Position numbers and translations under genes: made by a program
Shown here: positions 33,470 to 45,372 of the stretch, piece by piece
Layout of the letters: each line of letters begins with the position of its first letter
Numbering within the stretch: the first letter of the stretch is position 1
Notes under the pieces: generated by a model
The model's input: only the letters and a program-made list of their open reading frames with translations
Told to the model about the DNA's origin: nothing
The model's database searches: none
Source of the DNA: Jaltomata sinuosa
Taxonomy: Eukaryota; Streptophyta; Magnoliopsida; Solanales; Solanaceae
NCBI GenBank assembly: GCA_003996215.1
Contig: QJPP01001414.1
Coordinates: 1 to 64,000, forward strand
Length of the DNA: 64,000 bases
Direction: 5' to 3'

Positions 33470-36400
33470 TATAAGACCTCAAAATTTTGGGCTAAGATTT
33501 GAATTGTTTTATATATGTAGTTAGAGCCGAACCCGATGAGTGTTTATTTTACCTAGGCTTAATGGAAAACTCTCAAGTGTGGGAAATGCAATGGATGTGA
33601 ATTACGATCATAAGGAACCTCTAGCACAAAGTTGAGTTGAAAGATTCTCTACCGATTAAGTTTTGTACAAGTTTTTACTAGGATCAACTACAAACAAGAA
33701 TTTCTCCAAGAATATGAAGAGTTACGTGGACTAATACCTACCAAATTAGTGGTCTTTAAGTTTAGTTTCCAATTCCACCAACCACAATACAACTTCTGAG
33801 TTAAAGTATATGATCATTTTACTAAAATGACACAATGCAGTGGATTATAGAGATCTGCGGCTATATTTCGGCCACATTTTTACCGCATTTCAGCCTAAAA
33901 CAGCCAGGCTTTCTTCCTTGGATATGCGTTGGAATTATTCATCATGTCATGAAATTCCCCAGAATTCCAAATGAATATGGGCCTAATGGAACCTTTAAAA
34001 GGTCATTTTCTCCAAAATATTTTATTCTTTTTTTTTTCAAGCCCTAATTTTGTCTCTCCTCTGCTCACCCTTCGACACAAAGGTATGTTCCTCCCATGTA
34101 TTTCTAAGTATTTCAAAATATATTTTTAATCATTAATAATAAATTCCTAACAATATTCAACACCACAAATCCTAGTGTTTTAAAGAAAACCAATCTCTAA
34201 TATTCAAGAAAGGTATTTGTGGTCCTTCTCCTTCAAAGATAATATTTTTCTTGGGAATTTGGAGCAATTAAGGTATGTAAGGCTATCTTACCTATGTCAT
34301 TCCTACAATTTTTTTCCTGCTATTGTCACACACCGATACTACACCCTGGATGTGACACAGTGCTTAGAGTCATAAATGATCAAGCTAACTCATGGCCTGG
34401 CATACTGCTGAGATATAGACTGAAAGTAAATGCAGAAGCTGAAATGTTCTGAGGTCTTTTAAAAATATTATAACACAAGGAACTATCATAAACCGAGATA
34501 GAATTGTATTTGAAAATTGATACAATCAACTGTGTGACCGTCTTACTATTTATGAAACCTCTACTAACACTAAACTACAGTTAGCCAGGACATGACCCTC
34601 AACTTTCTTTAATTAATGTATAAACAACTGAAAAAACTTCAATAACTACTAACTGACTGGAGTTCCCAAAAAAAGGAGAACTCGATCTCTGCTGACTGGA
34701 AGCTGTGATCTGTCTGACCATGATCCTGAGAGCTAGCAATGAAACCTACATCATAAAATGATGCAACACAAGGAAGGTATGCGGTCAGTAATTTTGATGT
34801 ACTGAGCAAGTGAGATAATGCACTAACTGTAAATCATGAGAAAATACATGTATACTGAAAGCATGTCTGAAAGTTGGACTATGTATAATATCTGAAGTGT
34901 ATCAGTCAAAGCTGAATAACATAAACTCTATTTACTAAAGAAAATGTAAATCATGTTGTTGGACTGTAACTATGATATCATGATGTTTAAAGATAAGTGA
35001 ACATGTTACTTATGATTTCATGGACTAACAAGATAAAGTATGTCTATAAATCATAGACTAGTGCAACTGAGCTGAAAGTCATGAGTCATACTAAAAGTCA
35101 TGTTTAAAGTAAATCCTTAAGGGTGTTTCTTCTACTGAGCATGCTGAAAATACGAATATAGTGTACTGAATGCAAGCTGAAAGGTATAAGCTGATGCAAT
35201 GACCAAGTATACAAACATGCAACTGTATGATACAGAACTGAACTGAATAACTGAATACAAGGTCATACAATAATGAATATAGACTGTGGGAGCTACTTTT
35301 AACAGACATACCCCAAGCTGAGCTAACTCTGGGGCCAACCTGTAACCATGTATGGAAGGGTGTTCATACCTTGCCAAGGGTACAAACATGTCTGACATGG
35401 ATCCACTAAACTGATGTCTACAAGGGACAAAAGTGTACATCCTAATCTGACAGTTGACCCCTTTGATACCTAAGGTGGCGCCGCAGTTCTGGGACTTAGG
35501 AACTTCTACTAAAGGTCTCAGACTAATCTGATAGCTGATCCTTCATCCTTTTATCCGCTCGATGCTAAGTTTACTCCCAACTGAATATAAAGCAATGAAT
35601 GCAACTGAAATACTGATAGCTTAAGGTACTGATATAATCTGAGAATGCAAACTATTACTGAGACCGAAGGATTCTAATCATGTAATTTTGTCTGACTGAG
35701 TACCTGAATAATGCATGAGAATGGTTTGTATCTTGTGATATATTTGAATGTCAAAACTATTCTTATTTAAAACACATTTTGTAGATCATACTGAAGGTAG
35801 GTCGAAGCTTGCTAAATCATGCATACTTCTTTCGTACTCAAAACAACTGGACTGAAGTGATTGGGAATCATGAATACTTGTCTAGAAGCAAAACCCATAG
35901 TTAAAATCATCGTGAGGAAACTTAAACTTTTTTAGAGTGAATTTTGACAAGCTTAACTGAATTATGAAGAAAAGCTAACTCAGGAGAAGTTTAGAGATAA
36001 CCTATAGACTGAAAATTGAATAATTTCATGCTTAAAATTGAATACTAGTAATCTAGGTTAAATTCTGAAGAAAACCAATTCTCATGAATATACTACAATT
36101 TCAGGCTAAATTCTTGATTTCTTAAAGTTTTTATAAAAGCTAATGCAAGTCACTGAAAGCATGGTACAAATTTTCTAAAATCAGATATAAGTCATTTTGA
36201 AATCATTCTATAAAATTTAGCATGATTGTGTAAGAACCCTAGTTTCTAATATCATGAAATTTGAATAAAAGACTGAGGTTTTGGGCATAAGGGTGAACTA
36301 AACCCTTACTGAATACCCACATACCTGGTGGATGATAATCCCTGACGAGAAATCTGAAGTTTGAAGCTTTGGAGAAAGCCCTTGGTCTCAAATCTGGAGA

Positions 36401-38792
36401 AGAATGCTCTTTTCTTTCCTTGAAACTGACTTAAAGAGGAGACTGACATGTTTTGAGGTTTAGACTTAGTAAAAATTACCCTAGAGCCATTTATAGTCGG
36501 AGCTAAAAGAGGAATGAAAGGTTTGAAATACCCCTGGGACACTAAATTAAAAACTGCTAAAAAAACTCATCGTTGGGTTCCACGAGCATGATCCACGACC
36601 TGTAGAATGGATCAAGGATTGTGGAAAGGGTTTATGGTTCCTTGGTGAAGTTGTTCGTCTCTAGAATGATTTCCACGAGTTGGTTTCACAGCCCTTGGAT
36701 CATTCCACGACCCATGGAACCTCCTCGTGGTTTTTAGGCCACTTTTAAGCTTCTGGACTATTTCCACGAGTTGGTTTCATGACTCGTGGAACTTCCTAGT
36801 GATTTTCAGATGAAAAAAAATGATTTCCACGAGTTCAATCCACGGTTCATGGTTTGATCCACGACCCATGGAACCTTTTCGTGGTTTCTGTCTGTCAACT
36901 TGACAGACAAACACCCTTTAGTAAAACACTGATAACTTTTGACTACGAACTCATATTAATTCACAGTTGGCGGTGTTGAAAAAAAGACTCAAAGAACTTT
37001 AATTTGGTGAGTACTAGGCTATCTAAATCTTTATATTCTATGAGTTATGATCATTTGAAGTTGATCCTAGTTTAGTTTTACATGAAAACTTCTTTGCTTG
37101 GGGTGCTTTCAACATAACTTGCTTATAGGAGTTTCTTGTGAACATGATTCACATCCAAAGTACTCCCCACGCTAGGTAATTGATTATGACACCTATGGAA
37201 AGTGGTTTAGTATTAGCTTAAATTATTTTAGGTGTAATAGCTATATAGAATAATTCTCTTGAATAAGTTAGGGTTAGAGTAAAACCATAATGATTATGAT
37301 ATCTCTTCAATTCTTCAAGAAAATCTCATGAAATCTCTACTCGTGTCTACTATGTCATTATAAACAAATTCTATGTAATTTTTCATAGATTCTTCTACAT
37401 ACATTCATGAACTCATGACTCTTAATGAAATTTATGTCACCCTATGCTAAATGTTAAGGTTTTATGATTTCTCAAAAGAATAATGAAGTTATGAATCTTA
37501 TAAAACTTATGAATCTTATGAAGCGTATGAAGCCTAATGATTCATATGAACCAAATGGTGGGATCTTTTCAAAATTAAATATTACATGACTTATGATATG
37601 ATTTCCTTTACTTATGATCTTGACGTAGTGATATGATCCTTATAACTTCTATAACTATGAAACTACCTCATGATTGTAAAACTTATGATCTTATGATATG
37701 AACTCTCTTTACTCCACATTTTTTATATGATTATATGATCTCCTTAGCCATAAAAAATTCTAAATGACATGAACATTCCATAATCTTTATAACCTCTATA
37801 ATGCTATAAGGACCCATTACTTATGAATCTATTTCATAAAGATACTATCTTTCATAAAGCTCAAATGATGTTAATGAATCGTTGAAACATATGAATATGA
37901 GCCCAACGTGGCTAACCTTATGCTCATGAGCCCAAAAAGTCTAAACTTTATAAATGAGTCAAAAGAGGCTAAACTATGTAAAAAAGCTGAACGAGTTTAA
38001 AATTATAAACATATGAGCTTAAGGAAGTTAGATGGTTACTAAGAAGACTTAAGTATAAACTACATTTGCCGACGTAGGTTATAGATCATTTTGCTGGTTT
38101 GGGCAACTTTTTCATGTTTTCACAAAGAGGATGATTATGATGCTTTAATGTTGTTATACACATGCTTAATCGAGCCACGCGACAATTATGGATAGATGCT
38201 TAGCTAATCAGGCACTCATCAGACCCACATAGATCGTTGTGTATATATATGTTGATTACATCTCCTACTACCAGGATGAACTAATTATAATGAAAGTACC
38301 TATCTCCAATAGTTTATCTATGCCCCTATTTCTTTCTCGTGCAATGTTTCTCTATACTTACTACTTCAGTTTTATGTGTATGCTATGTCATGTTCTTTCC
38401 TGCCATCTTACATACAGTATATTCCATGTACTTACTCTATTCGGCACTACATCATCTTTTGATGCAAACTCAGGTACTCATGAATGTGCCCAGATGCCTC
38501 AATAAGTTCTATCATTTCAGCTTTGGGTGAACCTTTTATATTTCTAGAGGGCTTTGTCTACATAGTAGTTCAAAAGTGTATGTTATTTACATAAAGGTAG
38601 ATTGGGATCCTTCTCCCCATAGTCAGTACTAAAATATTTAGTTTAGAGGCCTCATAGATAAACAGTAGTCAGTCTGGTCAAAACAACTATTTAATTTATG
38701 TATTGACTCATGTGTTATTTTCCTAAAAGTATGCTAATGAATAAAGATTTATTTATTTAAAATCTTTCCATGTTTTGGCTTATGTTAGTTGA
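33470..38792 (+). repeat. 3' LTR of element N, split by Q and cut by J
   Basis: It starts TATAAGACCTCAAAATTTTGG (probably TGTAAGACC with one change) after the polypurine tract. The visible parts are 33470-34323 and 37018-38792. The second part has typical chromovirus LTR blocks (CATGTACTTACTCTATTCGG, CATCATCTTTTGATGCA, AGGCCTCATAGATA). It is interrupted at 38792 by the 3' LTR of J, and its end lies beyond the window. Open frames inside it are not supported as genes. Confidence 0.72.
34324..37017 (-). repeat. Element Q: LTR inside the N LTR, probably solo
   Basis: It starts (plus view) TGTCACACACCGATAC, the reverse of an LTR end, and is flanked by GCTAT at 34319-34323 and 37018-37022. The block GAACTAAACCCTTACTGAATA near 36295 is shared with P and, reversed, with H, so it is the same LTR superfamily in the minus direction. 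The right end does not show a clear terminal TG/CA, so that border is uncertain. A block at 36577-36890 is packed with TTCCACGAGT/ACCCATGGAA words in both directions. Confidence 0.62.
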
Positions 38793-39540
38793 TGACGCTC
38801 AAAAGCACTTTCCCAAAGGAGGTGGTAGCGATTGTCAAGCAAAATAAAAGTAAACCAACGGATGGTCAGGGTGGAATTCATGGAGAGTGGAGTGATGATT
38901 CGCTAAGTGATAATCGAGAAATAATCACTCAGAGAGTAAATGCTCAAACAATTTAAAAGTAAAAGATTGGGGGAATTGGAAAGGAAAAATTTACGTATCA
39001 AATTGATTTCAACACAAAAGAGTAATGTAACACAAGATTTGTAATTAATGATAAGGAGACTAGGGGTATGCTTCTGATGAGATTCTACAATGGGTTAGGG
39101 TACTTGATTAATTATGAAAATTCTCTGTTAATGATATGGGTAGCATTAGTTTTAGTTATATTTGGTAACTCTCGATCCTCCAAATATATATCCTATGGTC
39201 TTTGCTGAAGCACTATAGTTTTGACATAAACCAACCAATTCAGCTACTTGGGGGAATTACACTATTTCTAGATTAGATTCTTAGATGATAATTTTCGTCG
39301 ATTAAGTTATTTCTAGCCTCAATCTAAGGTGAAAATCCCAAATTCCCACTATTGAATTTCTATCCAAATTATGAACCCCTCTTTCAAGAAAGAACACAAT
39401 TAGGAAAACTCAATTACTGTTTGCAACCATCAATTTTATGGTAAAACCTTTAGTAATTCAATAGACCCATATCAATTCATCAATTATATGCATAATTAAA
39501 CAAGACCCATACCTAAATTCAAATACACATCATGCACATA

Positions 39541-41052
39541 TGATAACGCCAAAACTACACCTCAATTAAGAAGCGTAAGCGGTCGTTGTCAAATATAGAA
39601 TCCAACAGAGGTTGGGGTCGAACCCACAGGGAATAAGGTGCAAATAAAATATTAGTAATTTAGATGACTAATAATCAATAGTTTCCGGTAATGGTGGGGG
39701 GGGGGGGTTCTAGTGATCAATCTTTAATTGCTACTTGAATATTTCAAATAGTAAACAATGAACTTTAATGAGTAAAAATAAATATTAGAGATGAACTAGG
39801 GATGTGTTCACCATGGTTTCGTAAACAACCTCAGGTTAGAGTTCAATCAGGTTCTTTTCATATACATAATCACGAAGTAATTGAATTCATTCCTACGTCT
39901 AAACGTTTCTCAACCAAATAGACGCTTTTCTTTCCAATTCTCTCGAACTTGAAAAGATACAATACAAAACTCAATTTATACCCCAAGTAGGTTAACCTCG
40001 CTAGAGCGTCAACCATTAGACGGGAGTTAGTAGTCCCGAATCCTCGTTGTGAATCAAATTTTCCCAGTTTTAATTCCTTTGCTCAAGCAAATCAAACCTA
40101 GGTATGTTCTAATGTTTGCAACCATTAGAAAACATAAATAACGAATGATTAACAATGTGACAACATATAAATTAAACCCTACGCTACCCGGAATTTATAT
40201 TGTCACTTTTGCCATGGCTCCCACAACCCTAGTTGTGGGAAATTAGCCACTCATGCTAGCATAGAAAGAGAAGATAAACGTATTCATGATATAAATAAGA
40301 GATTCTTACGATATATGAACTCACTCTTCAATTTATCCAAGAACGAAAGCCAAAATCCCAAGAACAATGGAGGAAAAAGAAGAATAAGTTTTTGTCGTAT
40401 TTCTCTCTCCAAAAGTCATCCAAAACGTTACTTAAAATATTGGGTAATGAATAATAAAATAACCCTAACACAGGGTATTTATAGTAGTCCAGGAAATAAA
40501 GTCCAAAAATAGAATTTTCGGAATCCCGCTTTGTATTTGGTAGCCATCGCCACTATCCAGTGGGTATGTTGCCTTTGCTTCATCTTGGTGGCCTGGTTGA
40601 TGGCCCACCAAGTGTGTGGTGGCCAGTCATGCCAGCCACCACTCCTATCCAGTGTTGCTGCCAGACTTGGTGGCTTGGCTGACGACCCACCAAGTGTGTG
40701 GTGGCTAGTCATGCCAGCCACCACTCTTATCCAGTGTTGCTGCCAGACTTGGTGGCTTGGATGACGGCCCACCAAGTGTGTAGTGGCCAGTCATGCCAGC
40801 CACCACTCTTATCCAGTGGTGCTGCCAGACTTGGTGGCTTGGCTGACGGCCCACCAAGTGTATGGTAGCCAGTCATGCCAGCCACCACTCCTATCCAGTG
40901 GAACCCTTTGATCATATTTCCTTTCTTTTCTATCTTTGTCTCTATTTCCTGCAAATATAACATAAAACATCAAAAACAACAACGGTTGCTTGAAAACTCA
41001 CGATTATTCTTAGTTAAAGGAGTCAAATGTATCGTAGAATGGCGGCACATCA
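39541..41052 (-). repeat. 3' LTR of element G (1512 bp)
   Basis: It runs (plus view) from TGATAACGCC to GGCACATCA. It matches the 5' LTR at 45373-46978 but has four 82-bp units instead of five, a 12-G run at 39696-39707 where the other copy has six, and lacks a stretch present at about 46341-46385. Confidence 0.93.
40584..40911. repeat. 82-bp tandem array, four units (G 3' LTR)
   Basis: Units start at 40584, 40666, 40748 and 40830, each opening CTTGGTGGC. Each holds the inverted repeat CTTGGTGG/CCACCAAG and a second hairpin, CCACCA(6 nt)TGGTGG. The open frames running through it are by-products of the repeat, because 82 is not a multiple of three. Confidence 0.93.
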
Positions 41053-42594
41053 ACACCCTCAACTTGAAACGTTCACTTGTCCTCAAGCAACATGAAAACA
41101 AAAACAAAAAGATGACTCAACTAAGAAAACAAACACGTGTCACTAGAAAATCATGGCCATTCAACAGCTTATTAAATTTAAATCAAGCCCCCCCGGTAAC
41201 ACACAAATGTATGAAAAGCTAACTTGTAAGGATCCAAACATGTCATTCCTATATGATAGAATATTCTGCATACTCACACAACAGCCATCCCAACAGTCAG
41301 TAGATAATACAGAAATCTCGGTGCCCTCACCACAAAGAAGTCCCACACACAAGATTTGGGACTAGGTAAGGCGCTCATACTCACAAACGATTTCAATCAA
41401 TGCACATGCGATGCCATAATCTTGCCCTTTCTATTCTATTTCAGTTTTTCAGAAAGCTGCTCAGGATCACTACATGACTTGTTTTGGCTTGTAATGAGGC
41501 TTCGGGTGCAGGTAGGATACATTTAGAGGTTAGTGACTAAGCCCTCCTTGGAATCACCGACCTACTATTTCCACTTAACTTTACTTCGTCCATCCTTATT
41601 CACCTTTTTATTCCCTTCTTTCTAGCTACATGTGCGGCCTCTTTATTCAGACAATTCTTTTTTATCTGTTTTTCATTTCTTTTTCTTTCTTTTTCTTTCT
41701 TTTATTAGGCACACACTTGCAATTTTCATTCTATCCACAACAAATCTTATGCATCCTATTTTTCTTATCATTTACCTCTATAGTAGCCACCCTCAACTTA
41801 GGATGATTGCCTGAGTTGAGGTGCACGATGTCCAAGGAAGGACCAGAGCCAAAATAGAGACTCAAAGTTAAAAGGGAAAGGTAAGAGGTTATCGGAAGAA
41901 CAAAGTAAACTTAACCCCATTTTTCTTATCATGTACCTCTACAGTAGCCACCCTCAACTTAGGCTAATTGCCTGAGTTGAGATGCACGATGTCCAAGGAG
42001 GGACCAGGGACAAAATAGAGACTCAAAGTTAAAAGGGAAAGGTAAGAGGTTATTTGAAGAACAAAGTCAACTTTGGTTCAAACAGGGACAAAAGGGGTTA
42101 TTTACATTTGGATGGTCTTTTAGGCTAAGTGGACTGCACACAAAAAATAAAAAAAGGCATGTGATCCTTTCCTAAGCAACTAACTTTGAACTTAACAAAA
42201 TAGGCCGAGCAAGTTCTAGATGCATGCACAAAGTAAGAATTTATAACAATAATCTCACACACACTTGGCACCAAGAAACCATACCACCACCAACTATCAA
42301 AATAACAGCTCAGCTTAAGCACAATTATTACAATTACACACACAATGACATTCAGGGATCTAGAACAGTTAACCAGTTCAAACATAAGTACAAATTAAAC
42401 ATTTTTCGGAGGGGGGCTACTTTTCAGTTCAACTTTCAAAAAGCCATGCTTGCTATAGACACCACAATACAATACAAACAAAATTTAGAATGACAACATA
42501 AACATGCCAGTTCTACTAGATAGCACGCCGAGGGAAAAGAAACACGGCAACAAAAACCCTCAGAGGTGATGGACTCACAGGTATCCCAACACCC
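41053..42594 (-). other. Non-coding 3' region of element G
   Basis: No gene is supported. It has a polypurine tract next to the LTR (minus strand AAGTTGAGGGTGTT at about 41053-41066), a CT-rich tract at 41655-41704 (purine-rich in sense), and a 161-bp tandem duplication starting at 41758 and 41919. It joins directly to the end of the protease-side ORF. Confidence 0.75.
41758..42072. repeat. 161-bp tandem duplication in G
   Basis: Units begin ATTTTTCTTATCAT at 41758 and again at 41919, and each runs through GTAGCCACCCTCAACTTAGG and GGTAAGAGGTTAT. The second copy ends near 42072. Confidence 0.92.
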
Positions 42595-43071
42595 TCAACT
42601 TAGACTCATACATTGTCTCCAATGCATACATGTGAAAGCTAAAACTGTGAGAGAAAGGAATACCTGTGAAGCCCTTAGGCCTCCGAATTTGGTACGATGT
42701 TGGAGACCGTCTGGGTCTCCAAGGTAGAAGTAGTCTCTGGAACAAGTGCAAGCAACATCAGCCAGTTGAGCTCCAACTTTCTCTTTTATCGGCTCCTTGG
42801 CTATTTGAGACAGCTTCGTCACTCTTTCTAACTCCTTTTCCTTGTTGTTTCTCTTCTGGTGTTTTATTTTCTTTAATTTGTTCTCACCGCTTGCATCTAT
42901 AGGTTTCTCTACCAACGATCCCAACATCCTCCTCATAACAACTAGGGTCTCAACAACACCCTTCTCCTCAATATTCACATCCGTAAGGGCTTCATCAATA
43001 ACATGGATAACCGAGACCACCCTCATGTCTCTTGGTGGCTTCATCAATTTACACACATCAAACTTGACCAA
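42595..43071 (-). pseudogene. Protease-RT linker, ends without RT (G)
   Basis: A 158-codon minus-strand frame starts MVKFDVCKLMKPPRDMRVVS, in frame with the protease piece upstream after one stop at about 43084. It is Lys/Glu-rich in the middle (KIKHQKRNNKEKELERV). This matches the linker between protease and RT in element J (DVCRSMK at about 63060-63080). Here it runs into unrelated sequence and stops at 42595 instead of continuing into RT, so the deletion junction of pol must lie inside or just after it. Confidence 0.65.
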
Positions 43072-43083
43072 TTCATTATTCAG

Positions 43084-43616
43084 TCAGAATGTCAGTTCGT
43101 TTCTTTCCATGTCGACCAACACTTTTGCGGTGGCTAACAATGGCCATCCAAAGATTATGGGAACTTCAAAGTCCACTTTGCAATCTAAGATTACAAAGTC
43201 CGCTGGGAATATAAACTTACCAATCTTCACTAGCACATCATACAATATTCCCACCGGTCGCTTTACTGAATGGTCGGCCATTAACACCCTCATGGTAGTT
43301 GTTTGGGGGCTCCCAAGCCCAAGTGCTTATAGACTGCTAGCAGTATCAAGTTGATGCTAGCACCAAGATCACATAAGGCTTTTTCAAAATTGAACTTCCC
43401 GATTGTACAGGGAACAGTAAAAGCACCTGGATCTTCTTTCTTTTGCACTAACGATCTTGAATAAATAGCACTGCAGTTGTGGAGGTTATCTTCCGGTTCA
43501 AAGCTTATAGACTTCTTCTTGGAAATCAAGTCCTTCATGAACTTGGCATATTCGGGCAATTGCTCAAGAGCGTCCACCAGTGGGATGTTCACTGATATCT
43601 GCTTGAGCATGGTCAT
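43084..43616 (-). pseudogene. pol: Aspartic protease with intact DLGAS, frameshifted (G)
   Basis: The first piece (43616-43290) has a PEYAKFMKDLISKK block, EDPGAFTVPCTIG and the catalytic ALCDLGASINLILL, the family's intact active site. After a frameshift near 43290 the second piece (43293-43084) continues with KRPVGILYDVLVKIGKF, ILDCKVDFEVPIIFGWPLL. The protease would cut Gag. The frameshift lies after the active site, so this copy cannot give the full enzyme. Confidence 0.87.
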
Positions 43617-43739
43617 GAACTTGAGGAACTTGCTATCTTACACTTTCTTCTTCAACCGTTGTGGGAAAAGAGGAGGTGGCCGAGGCATCATAGTTGGAAG
43701 TTTTTCAACTTCCTTGCCTTTGTTCGTGAGCACTTGAGT

Positions 43740-45317
43740 AGCATCCTCTACCATATTTTAATCCGCAACATCACCTTTCTGAGTCTGAATTACCGAATGT
43801 GGTTCCGATAATGTTTTACCACTTCTCGTAGTGATTGCCATACAACTCCCATCATTCCTCGGGTTTTGAATGGTGTCACTAATCAAGGTACCTGTCTTCC
43901 TTTGATTTAGAGATGCCGAGATTTGACTCACTTGTTGCTCTAATTGCTTGATTGAGGTGGAATGTGAATCCACCACCTGACTCATTACTGATAATTCAGT
44001 CCTCATCTCCTTTACCCCGGAATCAGTCGATTCTACCTTCAACAACATCTTAGCCATCATATTCTCCAGTTTGGACATCCCTGACTCATTGCTAGATTTG
44101 TCACGATTACCAGGTGGTATATATAATCCACCTCTGTCATCTTTTCTCCTCCAATCACCTTGCTCTCGACTCTTATAACCCGACTTTTCATAGTAATTAT
44201 TCCGACCTTGGTTTCCTTGGCCATAACCCTAGAAACCACCCAAATAATTGGCCTCCTCATCAGACCCAGATTCTGCTGCTCTACTTTGGGAACCTACACC
44301 TTTCACTTTCTCAATACCTCCTGACAACAAATGCTTTGTTAGTAGGTCCATTTGCATTTTCAGATGGTCCATATCTTGGTCCCGCTCTTCCTCCTTCCTG
44401 TGCTGCTCTGCTGACATACCAACTGCATAAGTGCTAGATGCTAACTTTGTATCCCGTGTATGCCAGGCCCTGTTGGTTTTGGTGAGCCGGTCCAAAATAG
44501 TTTTAGCCTCAATTAAAGTGAGACCCATAAATGCTCCACTTGCTGCGTTATCCAGTATTGGCTTGGTAGCCGAATTCAGTGCCCTATAGAATGTCTGCAT
44601 CAAAAAATTATCGATCAACTGATAGTTTGGGCATTGTGTCAGCTTTTTCCTAAACTACAACCAGGTCTCATGTAAGGCCTCATGAGGTTGTTGCCTGAAA
44701 TTGTTGATTTCGTCCCTCAACTGTATCATCCTAGAGGGAGGAAAGAATCTTTCTAGGAAAGCTCCTTACAACTCTCCCCAGGTGGTTATAGAATGAGGAG
44801 TTAGCTCAGTCAACCACATCGCTGCTTCATCAGAAAGAGACAGCGGGAACAACCTAAGCCTGATGGCCGTCTGATTCACTCTCGGCAATTCAAACGACTT
44901 GCAGATGCTCACAAAATTCATCAGGTGCCTGTTGGGGTCATTACCAGCCACACCACGAAACAACCCTCTCAAATTCAACAGTTGAATCATTGTGCTAGTA
45001 ATGTTGAACTTGGCCCCGGGCTCTAGCGGAGAAAGAACAATGGCGCCCGTAGCACCAACTCCATCTAATGCCATATCATCCTCGATATACTCAGCATTCA
45101 AGTGATGCTGAGCCCGTTGAGCCTACTGTTCTGCAGCGAGCCTTGCTGCCTCCAGTTGTTGTGCATTCATGGTTTGCCTTAGCGTTCTTGCGAGCTCAGG
45201 GTCGTAGGGTAATATTGGTTCACCCAAGCATTGGGTACTTGGCAGGCACAACTCTGTACCCTGTAACAAATAAAACAACAAATAAAAGTAAAAGCAGGAA
45301 ATATGACTAAGAGTCAA
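43740..45317 (-). pseudogene. gag: Gag, nearly full length with a few stops (G)
   Basis: Pieces 45317-45123, 45101-44766, 44618-44229 and 44078-43758 follow each other. They show VGATGAIVLSPLEPGAKFNI, LFRGVAGNDPNRHLMNF, LRLFPLSLSDEAAMWLTEL, a FFPPSRMIQLRDEINNF gag core, FYRALNSATKPILDNA, MQMDLLTKHLLSGG, and a coiled coil (TSIKQLEQQVSQISASL). The C-terminal part ends AITTRSGKTLSEP. Stops at about 45120, 44760, 44660 and 44226 break it. The start is about 35 codons after the primer site. It is the most complete Gag in the window. Confidence 0.88.
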
Positions 45318-45350
45318 ATTAACACACCGTACTTAATAAACAACCGTATT

Positions 45351-45367
45351 CCCCGACAACGGCGCCA
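45351..45367 (-). promoter_or_regulatory. tRNA-Asp primer binding site (G)
   Basis: On the minus strand TGGCGCCGTTGTCGGGG lies five bases after the LTR end, with a single mismatch to the tRNA-Asp complement. It is the best preserved primer site of this type here. Confidence 0.93.
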
Positions 45368-45372
45368 AAAAT

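Noticed and set aside
34324..37017. Q considered as the right part of a full element with P
   Set aside because: P and Q share LTR blocks and direction, but the DNA between them is N internal sequence on the opposite strand with its own polypurine tract, so they are not an LTR pair.
40479..40775. Open frames through the 82-bp arrays (also 46571-46889)
   Set aside because: They are by-products of a tandem repeat. The unit length is not a multiple of three, so the peptide repeats cycle through frames and carry no protein signal.
42842..43354. 170-codon plus-strand frame
   Set aside because: It is the antisense shadow of the G protease and linker, which show catalytic and family motifs on the minus strand.
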